In this document: in pieces, positions 1 through 8,002 of the stretch | How positions within the stretch are numbered: position 1 is the first letter of the stretch | Layout of the letters: the number at the start of each line of letters is the position of its first letter | Assembly: GCF_018860705.1 (NCBI RefSeq) | Contig: NZ_JAHKQA010000078.1 | Location: 60,925 to 124,924 of the forward strand | Length of the DNA: 64,000 nt | Source of the DNA: Citreicella sp. C3M06 | Lineage (GTDB): Bacteria > Pseudomonadota > Alphaproteobacteria > Rhodobacterales > Rhodobacteraceae | Direction: 5' to 3' | Notes under the pieces: model-generated | Database searches by the model: none | Told to the model about the DNA's origin: nothing | What the model saw: only the letters and a program-made list of their open reading frames with translations | Made by a program: the position numbers and the translations under genes

Positions 1-70
1 CGGTTCCTAGGGAGGAGGAGGGGAACCGTCGCGCTATCGAAGGCCCCAGGGAGGAGGAGAGGGGGCTTCG
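1..70 (-). ncRNA. CcsR-like 'cuckoo' sRNA unit 3 (partial, runs off window)
   Basis: Two hairpins are visible: stem 1-7/22-28 and stem 38-47/61-70 (one internal mismatch). Each loop shows GGGAGGAGGAG on the plus strand (10-20 and 49-59), i.e. CUCCUCCUCCC on the minus-strand RNA, an anti-Shine-Dalgarno motif. Known from Rhodobacter: CcsR RNAs are tandem copies downstream of a DUF1127 gene, each with two such loops. The unit lies at the window edge, so its 3' end is not seen. Confidence 0.7.
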
Positions 71-78
71 AATGCGTT

Positions 79-174
79 GGGCCGCTGAGGCCCGATGTAA
101 GGTTGCGACGATGCCCGGGAGGAGGAGAGGCAGCGTCGCTTTCTCGAAAGACCCGAGGGAGGAGAAGGTCTTCG
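79..174 (-). ncRNA. CcsR-like 'cuckoo' sRNA unit 2
   Basis: Hairpin 145-153/167-174 (one-base bulge) has loop GGGAGGAG, and hairpin 105-115/129-139 has loop GGGAGGAGGAG at 117-127. They are followed on the minus strand by a short GC hairpin 79-83/89-93 without a U tract, which is more likely a processing boundary than a terminator. The two-loop-plus-small-hairpin layout is the same as in unit 1. Confidence 0.75.
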
Positions 175-181
175 ATCTACT

Positions 182-281
182 GGACCATGTGGGTCCGCAT
201 CTGGCTGGCGACAACCCCTGGGAGGAGGAGTGGGGTTGTCGCCGAAGTTCGAAGGTCTCAGGGAGGAGGAGAAAGACCTTC
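182..281 (-). ncRNA. CcsR-like 'cuckoo' sRNA unit 1
   Basis: Hairpin 251-258/274-281 and a perfect 12-bp hairpin 207-218/232-243 both display CUCCUCCUCCC in the loop of the minus-strand RNA. A small hairpin 182-186/192-196 follows. The unit begins about 15 nt beyond the stop codon of the DUF1127 gene, so it is probably cut from the same transcript, as for CcsR1-4 of Rhodobacter sphaeroides, where the locus is driven by the RpoH-type stress sigma factors. I could not identify the promoter with confidence. Confidence 0.8.
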
Positions 282-295
282 AAACGAAAACTGTC

Positions 296-514
296 TCAGG
301 CCTCGTAGGCGGCCTGATATGCGATGCGACGGATCATCGAGCGGTTCAGCCCGAGGTCGCCCAGTTCGCGGTTGCTCAGCGCGTTCAGTTCGCGCAGTGT
401 CGCGCGGAAAAGCTTGCGGCGCTCCATGTGCTCGCGGAAGCCTGCAAAGAGCGAGGCGATGCTACCTGCGAAACCATCCTGAGCGGCTGTGCGGTTGTCG
501 GTTGCGATTGCCAT
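296..514 (-). CDS. DUF1127 small protein, CcaF1-like
   Basis: A 72-residue protein whose C-terminal half is a DUF1127 domain (LRELNALSNRELGDLGLNR, then an Arg-rich end), the size and type of Rhodobacter CcaF1, an RNA-binding protein that affects maturation of the CcsR sRNAs. The ATG at 514 is chosen because a purine-rich stretch (AAACGAGA) precedes it; in-frame ATGs at 535 and 583 have no ribosome-binding site. The gene lies directly upstream of three CcsR-like hairpin units on the same strand, which supports a shared transcript. Function is inferred from synteny and family. Confidence 0.82.
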   Translation of the reverse strand: MAIATDNRTAAQDGFAGSIASLFAGFREHMERRKLFRATLRELNALSNRELGDLGLNRSMIRRIAYQAAYEA

Positions 515-748
515 TGCTGTCTCGTTTCTGTTCATACGTTGCTGTGTTGCCGCTAACTTGGGGCAATTGCTGCAACTGCACAATCCCGCGGAACCTCAAT
601 GCCGCTATGCGTGACGCGCATGGAGTTTTGGGCCTTCCGCACAGCGTTTTCAGGGCGTTAAGTATAACAATTGGGCAGACCCCGTGTGAGCCTTGCAACA
701 GTCGCATGGTGACGTGACGTAGGTCTGCAAAAACGGAAGGGAAAATTA

Positions 749-1813
749 ATGACCGCGACTGTCGAAGCGGTGAAGGCCGCGCTTGAGCGAGTCGCCCTGC
801 CGGGCGGCGGAGACCCGGTTTCCGCGGATTTGATTCGTGCCCTGACCGTCGATGGCGGCAATGTGCGCTTTGTCATCGACGCGCCAGACCCCGAGTCGGC
901 CCGCGCGCTCGAGCCGGCGCGCGCTGCCAGCGAAGCGGCGGTGCGGGCGCTGCCCGGCGTGACCTCGGTCAGTGCCGTGCTCACCGCGCATGGCCCGGCG
1001 CCCAAGGCTCCCTCGCTGAAGATGGGCGGCCACATGAAGCCGCAGGCCGAACGGATGAACCCGCCGGGGGTCAAGAGCATCATCGCCATCGGCTCGGGCA
1101 AGGGCGGCGTGGGCAAATCCACCGTGTCGTCGAACCTTGCCGTGGCGCTGGCGCGGGCTGGCAAACGGGTCGGGCTGCTGGACGCCGACATCCACGGCCC
1201 GTCGCAGCCGCGCATGTTCGGGCTGACCAAGCGCCCCGCCAGCCCTGACGGCAAGACCATCATCCCGCTGCAGGCCCATGGCGTGACCCTGATGTCCATC
1301 GGGCTGATGCTGCCCGAGGACAAGGCGGTGATCTGGCGCGGGCCGATGTTGATGGGGGCGCTTCAGCAGATGATGATGCAGGTCGAATGGGGCGAACTTG
1401 ACGTGCTGCTGATCGACCTGCCGCCCGGCACCGGCGACGTGCAGTTGACGCTGGGCCAGAAAAGCGATCTTGCCGGTGCCATCGTGGTGTCGACCCCGCA
1501 GGACGTGGCGATGATCGACGCCAAGAAGGCGCTGGATGCCTTTGCCTCGCTCAAGGTGCCGGTGCTGGGGCTGATCGAGAACATGTCGCTGTTCCACTGC
1601 CCCAACTGCGACCACGAATACCACATCTTCGGAGAGGGCGGCGTGCAGGCCGAAGCGGATCGGCTGGGGCTGCCGCTGCTTGCCGCGCTGCCGATCGATC
1701 TGGAAACCCGGCTTGGCGGCGACGCGGGTCGCCCGGTGGCGCTTGGCGACGGGGTGATGTCGCAGGCCTACGCCCGGCTGGCGGATAGAATGATCCAGGG
1801 CGGGGTCGTTTAA
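749..1813 (+). CDS. apbC: Mrp/ApbC/NBP35-family Fe-S cluster carrier ATPase
   Basis: A 354-residue cytosolic P-loop protein. Residues 1-80 form a MIP18/DUF59-type domain; from about residue 110 there is a deviant Walker A (GSGKGGVGKST) of the MinD/Mrp type. A CPNC motif near residue 280 is the cluster-binding CxxC of this family, which carries Fe-S clusters to apoproteins as a dimer. A strong ribosome-binding site (GGAAGGG, 736-742) precedes the ATG. The gene stands alone, divergent from the DUF1127/sRNA locus, and is followed by a hairpin at 1823-1848. Confidence 0.93.
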   Translation: MTATVEAVKAALERVALPGGGDPVSADLIRALTVDGGNVRFVIDAPDPESARALEPARAASEAAVRALPGVTSVSAVLTAHGPAPKAPSLKMGGHMKPQAERMNPPGVKSIIAIGSGKGGVGKSTVSSNLAVALARAGKRVGLLDADIHGPSQPRMFGLTKRPASPDGKTIIPLQAHGVTLMSIGLMLPEDKAVIWRGPMLMGALQQMMMQVEWGELDVLLIDLPPGTGDVQLTLGQKSDLAGAIVVSTPQDVAMIDAKKALDAFASLKVPVLGLIENMSLFHCPNCDHEYHIFGEGGVQAEADRLGLPLLAALPIDLETRLGGDAGRPVALGDGVMSQAYARLADRMIQGGVV

Positions 1814-1822
1814 TCGTTAAAC

Positions 1823-1848
1823 AAACTGGTTCACCCTTGAACCAGTTT
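1823..1848 (+). terminator. Hairpin downstream of apbC
   Basis: Perfect 11-bp inverted repeat (1823-1833 with 1838-1848) around the loop CCCT, starting 10 nt after the apbC stop. Its AT-rich arm is followed by TCTCT rather than a clean T run, so it may be a weak terminator or a 3' stabilising hairpin. Confidence 0.6.
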
Positions 1849-1983
1849 CTCTGCGTCGAAACGCGCCCCTATATATAATGTGTCTTTGCGCGGGCCCGAG
1901 CAGCGGGCTTGCGCGGACCCGCCCGCTTCGGTTATAGCGCGGGGCGAGTTTTCCAACACTGTAATATAAGGCAAGAGGCACTC

Positions 1984-2724
1984 ATGGCCGGCCATTCCAA
2001 ATGGGCAAACATCCAGCACCGCAAGGGCCGCCAGGACGCGGTTCGCGCCAAGCTGTTCTCGAAATTCTCCAAAGAGATCACCATCGCCGCCAAGATGGGC
2101 GATCCGGACCCGGAAAAGAACCCGCGCCTGCGGCTTGCGGTGAAGGAAGCGAAAAGCCAGTCCATGCCCAAGGACAACATCGAGCGCGCCATCAAGAAGG
2201 CGATCGGTGGCGACGGCGAGGATTACGAAGAAATCCGCTACGAGGGCTACGGCCCCAATGGCGTGGCGATCATCGTCGAGGCGATGACCGACAACCGCAA
2301 CCGCACCGCGTCGAACGTGCGCTCGACCTTCACCAAGAACGGTGGCAACCTCGGCGAGACCGGATCGGTGGCCTTTATGTTCGAGCGCAAAGGCGAGGTA
2401 ATTTATAAAGCCTCCGTTGGGGATGCGGACACGGTGATGATGGCGGCGATCGAGGCTGGCGCCGAGGATGTCGAAAGCGACGACGAGGCACATGTGATCT
2501 ACTGCGCCGACACCGATCTGAACGAGGTCGCCACCGCGCTCGAGGCCGAACTGGGCGAGTCGGAAACCACCAAGCTGATCTGGAAGCCGACCACCACGAC
2601 CGAGCTGGATCTCGACTCGATGCAGACGCTGATGAAGCTGGTCGATGCGCTCGAAGATGACGACGACGTGCAGCGCGTCACCACCAATTTCGAAGCCTCC
2701 GACGAGGTCATGGCGCAGCTTTAA
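1984..2724 (+). CDS. yebC: YebC/PmpR-family regulator
   Basis: A 246-residue protein starting [18 protein letters not shown], the hallmark N-terminus of the YebC/TACO1 family. Members act in transcription regulation or, as recently shown for several, in relieving ribosome stalling at proline-rich stretches; which applies here is not decidable from sequence. The start is set by the family N-terminus and an AGAGG just upstream; the longer open frame upstream has no conserved sequence. TATATAAT at 1869-1876 could be a -10 element but no good -35 was found. A strong terminator follows. Confidence 0.95.
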   Translation: MAGHSKWANIQHRKGRQDAVRAKLFSKFSKEITIAAKMGDPDPEKNPRLRLAVKEAKSQSMPKDNIERAIKKAIGGDGEDYEEIRYEGYGPNGVAIIVEAMTDNRNRTASNVRSTFTKNGGNLGETGSVAFMFERKGEVIYKASVGDADTVMMAAIEAGAEDVESDDEAHVIYCADTDLNEVATALEAELGESETTKLIWKPTTTTELDLDSMQTLMKLVDALEDDDDVQRVTTNFEASDEVMAQL

Positions 2725-2743
2725 GCTTGGCGCCCCATGTATC

Positions 2744-2783
2744 GAAGGCCCCGGAGACCTCGCGCTCCGGGGCCTTCATCTTT
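2744..2783 (+). terminator. Terminator after yebC
   Basis: A perfect 13-bp GC-rich stem (2744-2756 with 2765-2777), 8-nt loop, followed by ATCTTTC. It starts 19 nt after the yebC stop codon. Confidence 0.85.
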
Positions 2784-2906
2784 CTGTGCCCTGCTGGACG
2801 GATCGGTTGTGCTGCTGTCGTCGAGACGTGAAGGTCTGGCGCGGCGGGCAGGGGTTGCCCTTCGCCGGTGCCGCGTCCAGTCTCTGCCGCAAAGACGGAG
2901 AGACAG

Positions 2907-3644
2907 ATGAGCGCCATTTCCCATCTCGACGGGCCGACCGCCCGGCTGGCCTATGCTTTCACACCCGGCGCGGGGCCGACCGTGGTGTTCCTGTCGGGCT
3001 ATAAATCCGACATGGAGGGCACCAAGGCCGTGCATCTGGAAGCCTGGGCCAAGGCGCAGGGCCGCGCCTTCCTGCGGCTGGATTATTCCGGCCACGGCCA
3101 ATCGGGCGGCAGGTTCGAGGATGGCTGCATCGGCGACTGGGCCGCTGACGCGCAGGCGGTGATCGAGGCGGTGATGCAGGGCCCGCTGGTGCTGGTCGGC
3201 TCGTCGATGGGCGGCTGGATCGCCTGTCTCCTGTCGCAGCGTTTGGCGCGGGTCGCGGGCTTTGTCGGCATCGCCGCGGCGCCGGATTTCACCGAAGACG
3301 GCTTCTGGGCCGAAATGACCGACGCGCAGAAAGCCGAAATGATGGACAGCGGCGTCTGGTATCGCCCCTCGGACTATGGCGAGCCCTACGCGGTGACCCG
3401 GCGGCTGATCGAAGACGGGCGCAGGCAGCTGGTGCTGCGCAAACCGTTGCCGATGCCCTACCCGGTGCGCCTGCTGCAGGGCACGCTGGACGAGGCCGTC
3501 AGTCGCGACACCGCGCTGCGCCTGCTCGATCACATCGACGGAGACGATGTGCGGCTGCTGCTGGTAAAAGGGGCCGACCACCGATTTTCAGAGCCAGCGA
3601 ATTTGGCCTTGATCGAGGCCGCGATCACCGAGGTGGCGGGATGA
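2907..3644 (+). CDS. Alpha/beta hydrolase, ABHD10-like
   Basis: A 245-residue alpha/beta hydrolase. The nucleophile elbow is GSSMGG with Ser100, the strand before it reads LVLV, and the C-terminal GADHRFS supplies the His; the segment YKSDMEGTKA followed by DYSGHGQSGG resembles the ABHD10/acyl-thioesterase branch. The substrate is unknown; an ester or thioester is likely. The ATG at 2907 has GGAGAGAC just upstream, while the upstream in-frame codons have none. It overlaps the next gene by 4 nt (ATGA), so the two are probably cotranslated. Confidence 0.85.
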   Translation: MSAISHLDGPTARLAYAFTPGAGPTVVFLSGYKSDMEGTKAVHLEAWAKAQGRAFLRLDYSGHGQSGGRFEDGCIGDWAADAQAVIEAVMQGPLVLVGSSMGGWIACLLSQRLARVAGFVGIAAAPDFTEDGFWAEMTDAQKAEMMDSGVWYRPSDYGEPYAVTRRLIEDGRRQLVLRKPLPMPYPVRLLQGTLDEAVSRDTALRLLDHIDGDDVRLLLVKGADHRFSEPANLALIEAAITEVAG

Positions 3645-4087
3645 CTGGGATGGAGGCGCGGATCTCACTGATCACGCTGGGGGTGCGCGACATGGCGCGG
3701 GCGACGGCGTTTTACGAATCGCTTGGCCTTGCCCGTGCCGAGGGCCCTGATGGCGTGGTGGCCTTTGATCTTCTGGGCCAGACGCTGGGCCTGTTCGACC
3801 TTGAAAAGCTGGCCGAAGACATCGGTGTGCCGGTGGACAGCCTTGGGCACGGCGGGCTGACACTGGCCCATAACGTGCCCAGCCGCGCCGAGGTCGATGC
3901 GTTGATGCGCCTTGCGGAAGATGCGGGCGCAACGGTGCTCAAACCCCCGCAAGAGGTGTTCTGGGGCGGCTATCACGGCTATTTCGCCGATCCCGAAGGT
4001 CATATCTGGGAAATCGCGCATAACCCGTTCTCGCCGCTGCGCAGCACGGATGGCGCGTTTCGCTGGCAAGGCTATCCGGGCGACTGA
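3641..4087 (+). CDS. VOC-family (glyoxalase-like) protein
   Basis: A 148-residue single-chain vicinal-oxygen-chelate fold: the N-terminal beta-alpha unit (ISLITLGVRDMARATAFYES) and the C-terminal unit ending YFADPEGHIWEIAHNP are the two halves of the module. The Glu in IWEIA is the usual metal ligand. The family includes lyases, dioxygenases and resistance proteins, and no specific activity can be assigned. The start codon overlaps the stop of the hydrolase gene (ATGA), which indicates a two-gene unit. Confidence 0.85.
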   Translation: MTGMEARISLITLGVRDMARATAFYESLGLARAEGPDGVVAFDLLGQTLGLFDLEKLAEDIGVPVDSLGHGGLTLAHNVPSRAEVDALMRLAEDAGATVLKPPQEVFWGGYHGYFADPEGHIWEIAHNPFSPLRSTDGAFRWQGYPGD

Positions 4088-4204
4088 TCCCGGCGGTCGG
4101 GAACGATTTATCAAGAATTTTGCGCAACTGTGCGGGGGCGAGGGCTGCTGCGGCCATCGCTTCCGGGGGCAGGCACGCCCTCGGCTCACTGCCAGGAGGG
4201 CGCG

Positions 4205-5200
4205 ATGCGCGAACAGGACAGCGACGATCTCGGCTTTGGGGAATTCCTGCGCCGGGTGGCAGAGACGACGTGGAACCGGCGCGGGCTCGAGGCGGCCTTG
4301 TCCGGGGTCTGTCATCCGCAGTTGATCCTGCGCAATGCTCAGGGGCTGGGCTATGGCGCGGATGCACTGCGCGCCGATGCACTGGAATTGCTGGCGGCGA
4401 TGCCGGATCTTGCCTCGCGCTCCGAAGATGTGATCTGGTCGGGCAATGGGCGCGTTGGAATGCTGGGCTCGCAGCGGCTGCTGATGCAGGGCTGTCACGA
4501 TGGGGCTGGCGTGTTCGGCGCCGCCACGGGCAAGCGCATCCGGTTTCGGGTGCTGACCGACATCTACGCCAAGGACAACCGGATTTCCGAGATATGGGCG
4601 GTGCGCGACACCGGCGCGATCCTGCGCCAGCTTGGCATCAATGTGCAGGCCTGGGCGCGGGCGCGGTTGCGGCCGGGCGATCCGGACAGCGGGCCGTTCC
4701 ACCCCGGCATCGACGAGCCCGGCCCCTATACCGGCAGCGGCAATGGCAACCAGTGGGGCATGGCCTTTGCCGGGGTGCTGGAACGGATCATGGCGCATGA
4801 TTTCTCGGAGATTGCCGAACAATACGACCCGGCGGCGCGGCTGTGCTATCCCTGCGGCGTCATCGCCGAAGGCGCGGGCGCGGCAGAACGGTTCTGGTTC
4901 GGGCTGCGCGCGGCTTTCCCCTCGGCGAAGTTCGAGATCCAGCACCGCGCCGGGCGCGAAGACCGGCTGATGCCGCCCCGCGCCGCGCTGCGCTGGTCGC
5001 TGAGCGGGCGGCACGATGGCTGGGGCGCGTTCGGCAAGCCCACCGGGGCGATGGTGCATGTGATGGGCATCAGCCACGCCGAATTCGGCCCGAACGGCAT
5101 CCGCCGCGAATGGACGCTGTATGACGAGGCGGCGATCTGGATGCAGATCCACGCCTCCGGTCTTGCGCCGATCCAGAGCCGTGCGATGGCGGCGGAATGA
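4205..5200 (+). CDS. Tandem SnoaL/NTF2-like protein (ester-cyclase-like)
   Basis: A 331-residue cytosolic protein without signal peptide. Two similar NTF2-like halves are visible: roughly residues 15-155, with YAKDNRISEIWAVRDTG near the end, and 180-320, ending in EWTLYDEAAIWMQI. Both resemble the SnoaL-like polyketide-cyclase fold often annotated as ester cyclase or nuclear transport factor 2 family. Substrate unknown. The ATG at 4205 is chosen because GGAGGG precedes it (about 4196-4201); a longer GTG start at 4130 lacks a site. It is about 117 nt after the VOC gene, so it could belong to the same unit. Confidence 0.7.
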   Translation: MREQDSDDLGFGEFLRRVAETTWNRRGLEAALSGVCHPQLILRNAQGLGYGADALRADALELLAAMPDLASRSEDVIWSGNGRVGMLGSQRLLMQGCHDGAGVFGAATGKRIRFRVLTDIYAKDNRISEIWAVRDTGAILRQLGINVQAWARARLRPGDPDSGPFHPGIDEPGPYTGSGNGNQWGMAFAGVLERIMAHDFSEIAEQYDPAARLCYPCGVIAEGAGAAERFWFGLRAAFPSAKFEIQHRAGREDRLMPPRAALRWSLSGRHDGWGAFGKPTGAMVHVMGISHAEFGPNGIRREWTLYDEAAIWMQIHASGLAPIQSRAMAAE

Positions 5201-5315
5201 CGCCGATCATCCTTCGGTAAGCGCGGCGCATTCCGGCTTTCCATCGCCCCCTGCTCTGATAGGTTGCGGTCGGGCAGACTGGGGCAGCGCATGAGTGGCA
5301 CAACACGAGACAGGC

Positions 5316-6026
5316 ATGGCTGAGGCGCTGGTTCTCTTGCCCGATGTCATGTGCGATGCCCGGCTTTGGGGGCCGCAGATTGCCGATCTGTCGCGCGACA
5401 TGGCGGTTATGGTGGCGCCGATCTCGGCTGGTGAGCGGGTCGAAGAGGTGGCCTCGGGCCTGCTCGACGTGCTGCCGCGGCGCTTTGCGCTGGCCGGCGT
5501 CGGGCTGGGCGCCGCGATCGCGATGGAGCTTCAGCGCCGCGCCCCTGATCGCGTGACGCGGCTGATGCTGATCAACGCCTCACCGATGGGCGAGACCCCG
5601 GCGCAGGCGGCGGCGCTCGATCCGCTGCTGATCAAGGCGCGCGCCGGGCGTTTGCTGGATGCGACGCGGGCGCTGATCCCTGCGACTGCGCTGTATAATG
5701 GCCCTTACCGCGCCGAGATTCAGGCGCTGCTCGATGACATGGCCCTCGGGCAGGGCATCGACATCCTGACCCGGCAGGTGCGCATGATGCAGCGCCGCCG
5801 CGACCAGCAAAGCGCGCTGCGCAAGATCCGGGTGCCAACAACCATCCTGTGCGGTCTCGAAGACGCGCAGCACCCGGTGAAGCGGCAGAGCTTTCTGGCC
5901 GATCTGATCCCCGGTGCGCGGCTTGAGGTGCTTGAGGAAGCGGGCCGTCTGCCGATGCTCGAACGCCCCGAGGCGGTGGCCGACGCGATCCGCGACTGGA
6001 TGGCCGAACCGCTGCTGCTGCGCTGA
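5316..6026 (+). CDS. Alpha/beta-hydrolase-fold protein with lost catalytic residues
   Basis: A 236-residue alpha/beta-hydrolase fold with the usual N-terminal LVLLPD-CDARLW start and a C-terminal PTTILCGLED strand. The nucleophile elbow reads GVGLG, so the expected Ser is Gly63, and the usual catalytic His in the C-terminal AGHLP-type motif is Arg211 (AGRLPMLERPE). Two of three triad residues are therefore absent, and a binding or scaffolding role is more likely than hydrolysis. The ATG at 5316 is preferred; an in-frame GTG at 5295 would add seven residues. Confidence 0.75.
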   Translation: MAEALVLLPDVMCDARLWGPQIADLSRDMAVMVAPISAGERVEEVASGLLDVLPRRFALAGVGLGAAIAMELQRRAPDRVTRLMLINASPMGETPAQAAALDPLLIKARAGRLLDATRALIPATALYNGPYRAEIQALLDDMALGQGIDILTRQVRMMQRRRDQQSALRKIRVPTTILCGLEDAQHPVKRQSFLADLIPGARLEVLEEAGRLPMLERPEAVADAIRDWMAEPLLLR

Positions 6027-6061
6027 ACGATTGACGCCCCTGCCGCCCGCGCCTATGTGGA

Positions 6062-6512
6062 CGATGCGTGGAGGGCCGGGCGGCCGCCGCCGATCGCAGG
6101 ATCGGGGGAGGAAAGTCCGGACTCACTGAAGCATCGGTGCCGGGTAACGCCCGGGCAGGGTAACCTGACGGAAAGCGCCACAGAAAACAGACCGCCGTCG
6201 CACCGGAGGTGCGCCAAGGGTTCGCCCAAGGCCAAACGAAGGGCACTGCGACGGTAAGGGTGAAACGGTGGGGTAAGAGCCCACCGCGCCCCCGGCAACG
6301 GGGGTGGCATGGCAAGCCCCACCGGGAGCAACGCCAAATAGGGACGTCGCGCGGGGCATGATCCTTTCGGGGATATCGCCGCAGGGCAGCTTTGGCCCGA
6401 GACGTCCGGGTTGGCAGCTAGAGCGCGCGAGCAATCGTGCGCCTAGAGGAATGGTCGCCGAACGGGGGCAACCCCGGGAACAGAATCCGGCTTACAGGCC
6501 CTCCACGCATTA
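6062..6512 (+). ncRNA. rnpB: RNase P RNA (class A)
   Basis: The catalytic RNA that matures tRNA 5' ends. Direct signs are the universal GAGGAAAGTCCGGACTC block at 6109-6125, the ACAGAAAACAGACC core at about 6180-6193, and a 14-bp P1 helix between 6064-6077 and 6497-6510 that closes the molecule. The length of about 450 nt is normal for alphaproteobacteria. The exact 5' and 3' ends are set from P1 and may be off by a few bases. Open frames through this stretch are chance. Confidence 0.95.
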
Positions 6513-6616
6513 TATCCGCCATTCCCGGTTGACTCGGGTGCCCGGATCAGTAAAAGGCGACTTCAAGAGATTTCACGGCCCCTGCAACACTGCGGGACCG
6601 CTGCAGGAGAAGAAAC

Positions 6617-6784
6617 ATGGCGAAGCCCACCACAATCAAGATCCGCCTGAACTCGTCGGCGGGCACGGGCCACTTCTACGTGACGAAGAAAAACGCACGT
6701 ACGATGACCGAGAAGATGACCGTGCGCAAGTACGACCCGGTTGTGCGCAAGCACGTCGAGTACAAAGAAGGCAAGATCAAGTAA
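6617..6784 (+). CDS. rpmG: 50S ribosomal protein L33
   Basis: A 55-residue protein, [18 protein letters not shown] and so on, ending in a Lys-rich VEYKEGKIK. It lacks the zinc-binding CxxC pairs, so it is the C-minus form of L33, a component of the large ribosomal subunit. AGGAGAAG stands 5-12 nt before the ATG. The gene has its own terminator just downstream and follows rnpB. Confidence 0.95.
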   Translation: MAKPTTIKIRLNSSAGTGHFYVTKKNARTMTEKMTVRKYDPVVRKHVEYKEGKIK

Positions 6785-6810
6785 GATCTGCCTCGTCGCG
6801 ACAGTGACGA

Positions 6811-6844
6811 AGGCCGCGCGACGCCCATGGCCGCGCGGCCTTTT
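6811..6844 (+). terminator. Rho-independent terminator of rpmG
   Basis: A 9-bp all-GC stem (6812-6820 with 6832-6840), 11-nt loop, then TTTT at 6841-6844. An in-frame ATG for the next gene at 6827 lies in the loop and is therefore unlikely to be the start of pabB. Confidence 0.9.
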
Positions 6845-6868
6845 GCTTGTGTAAAGGCCGGGCCGGAC

Positions 6869-8002
6869 ATGACGCCAGACCTGCAGGACAGGATCCTTGT
6901 CGAGGATGGGCCGGGCGGCACCGCCGCGCTGTTCAAGGCCCCGCGCGAGATCATCACCGCGCAGGATGCCAGTTCGGCGCGCGCCGCGCTCAAGCGGCTG
7001 GACAGCGCCCGGCGCGACGGCGCGTGGATCGCGGGCATCGCCTTCTACGAGCTGGGCTTCGCGCTGGAGCCGTCGCTGTCAGGGCTGCTTGAACCGGACA
7101 CACCGCTGCTGTGCTTTGGCATCTTCGATGCACCGATTGCCGCGCCGCAGCCGGAAGGTACGGCGCAGGTGCGCGCGGTCACGCCGCTGTGGGATCGCGC
7201 CCGCTATGCGCAAAGCTTTGATCAGATCAAGCAGATGATCGCCCGCGGCGATCTGTATCAGGTCAATCTGACGATGCCGGTCGAGGTGGCATTCGAGGGC
7301 ACCCCCGAGGCGCTCTGGCAGGCGATGCGCCAGCATCAGCCGGTCGGGCACGGGGCGTTCCTGCGGCTTGGCGGCCACGAGGTGCTGTCGCGCTCGCCCG
7401 AGCTGTTCTTTCGCACCGACGCGCAGGGGCGCATCTCCGTCGCCCCGATGAAGGGCACCGCGCCGCGCGGCGACACCGGGCCGGATGATGACGCGCTGCG
7501 CGATGCGCTGGCCAGCGACATCAAGAACCGGGCCGAAAACATCATGATCGTCGATCTGATGCGCAACGATCTGTCACGGATCAGCCGCATCGGGTCGGTG
7601 CATGTTCCGGATCTGCTGCGGGTCGAAACCTATGCGACGGTGCACCAGATGGTCAGCCGGGTTTCGGCCGAACTTGACGCGCCGTTTGATATATCGCGCG
7701 TATTCGAGGCAATCTTTCCTTGCGGCTCGATCACCGGTGCCCCCAAGATTGCCGCGATGAAGGCGATTCACCGGCTGGAGGGCTGGCGCCGGGGCGCGTA
7801 TTGTGGCGCCATTGGCTGGGCCGCTCCGGATGGGCGCTCTTCGTTCAACGTTGCGATCCGCACCCTGACCCTGACAGCGCCCGGGCGCGCGCTCATGGGG
7901 ATTGGTGGCGGCATCGTGCATGACAGTCTCTGTGAGGCGGAATACGAGGAAGCACTTTGGAAATCTCGCTTCGTGACAGGACTGATCCCGCGCTCCGCGT
8001 GA
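6869..8002 (+). CDS. pabB: Aminodeoxychorismate synthase component I
   Basis: A 377-residue chorismate-binding enzyme that, with a glutamine amidotransferase, aminates chorismate to 4-amino-4-deoxychorismate for folate. Visible family motifs are IARGDLYQVNLTMP, SPELFF, PMKGTAPRG, the LMRNDLSRI block and FPCGSITGAPKIAAMK. It lacks a fused amidotransferase or lyase domain. The ATG at 6869 is preferred because the upstream ATG lies in the rpmG terminator. The 3' end overlaps the pabC-like gene by 46 nt. Confidence 0.9.
   Translation: MTPDLQDRILVEDGPGGTAALFKAPREIITAQDASSARAALKRLDSARRDGAWIAGIAFYELGFALEPSLSGLLEPDTPLLCFGIFDAPIAAPQPEGTAQVRAVTPLWDRARYAQSFDQIKQMIARGDLYQVNLTMPVEVAFEGTPEALWQAMRQHQPVGHGAFLRLGGHEVLSRSPELFFRTDAQGRISVAPMKGTAPRGDTGPDDDALRDALASDIKNRAENIMIVDLMRNDLSRISRIGSVHVPDLLRVETYATVHQMVSRVSAELDAPFDISRVFEAIFPCGSITGAPKIAAMKAIHRLEGWRRGAYCGAIGWAAPDGRSSFNVAIRTLTLTAPGRALMGIGGGIVHDSLCEAEYEEALWKSRFVTGLIPRSA

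Noticed and set aside
79-196. The small hairpins 79-93 and 182-196 as rho-independent terminators
   Set aside because: On the minus strand neither is followed by a U tract.
1-290. CRISPR-like tandem repeats of GGGAGGAGGAG
   Set aside because: Each repeat is the loop of a distinct inverted repeat whose stems differ; spacing is irregular, repeats are too short for CRISPR and no cas genes occur.
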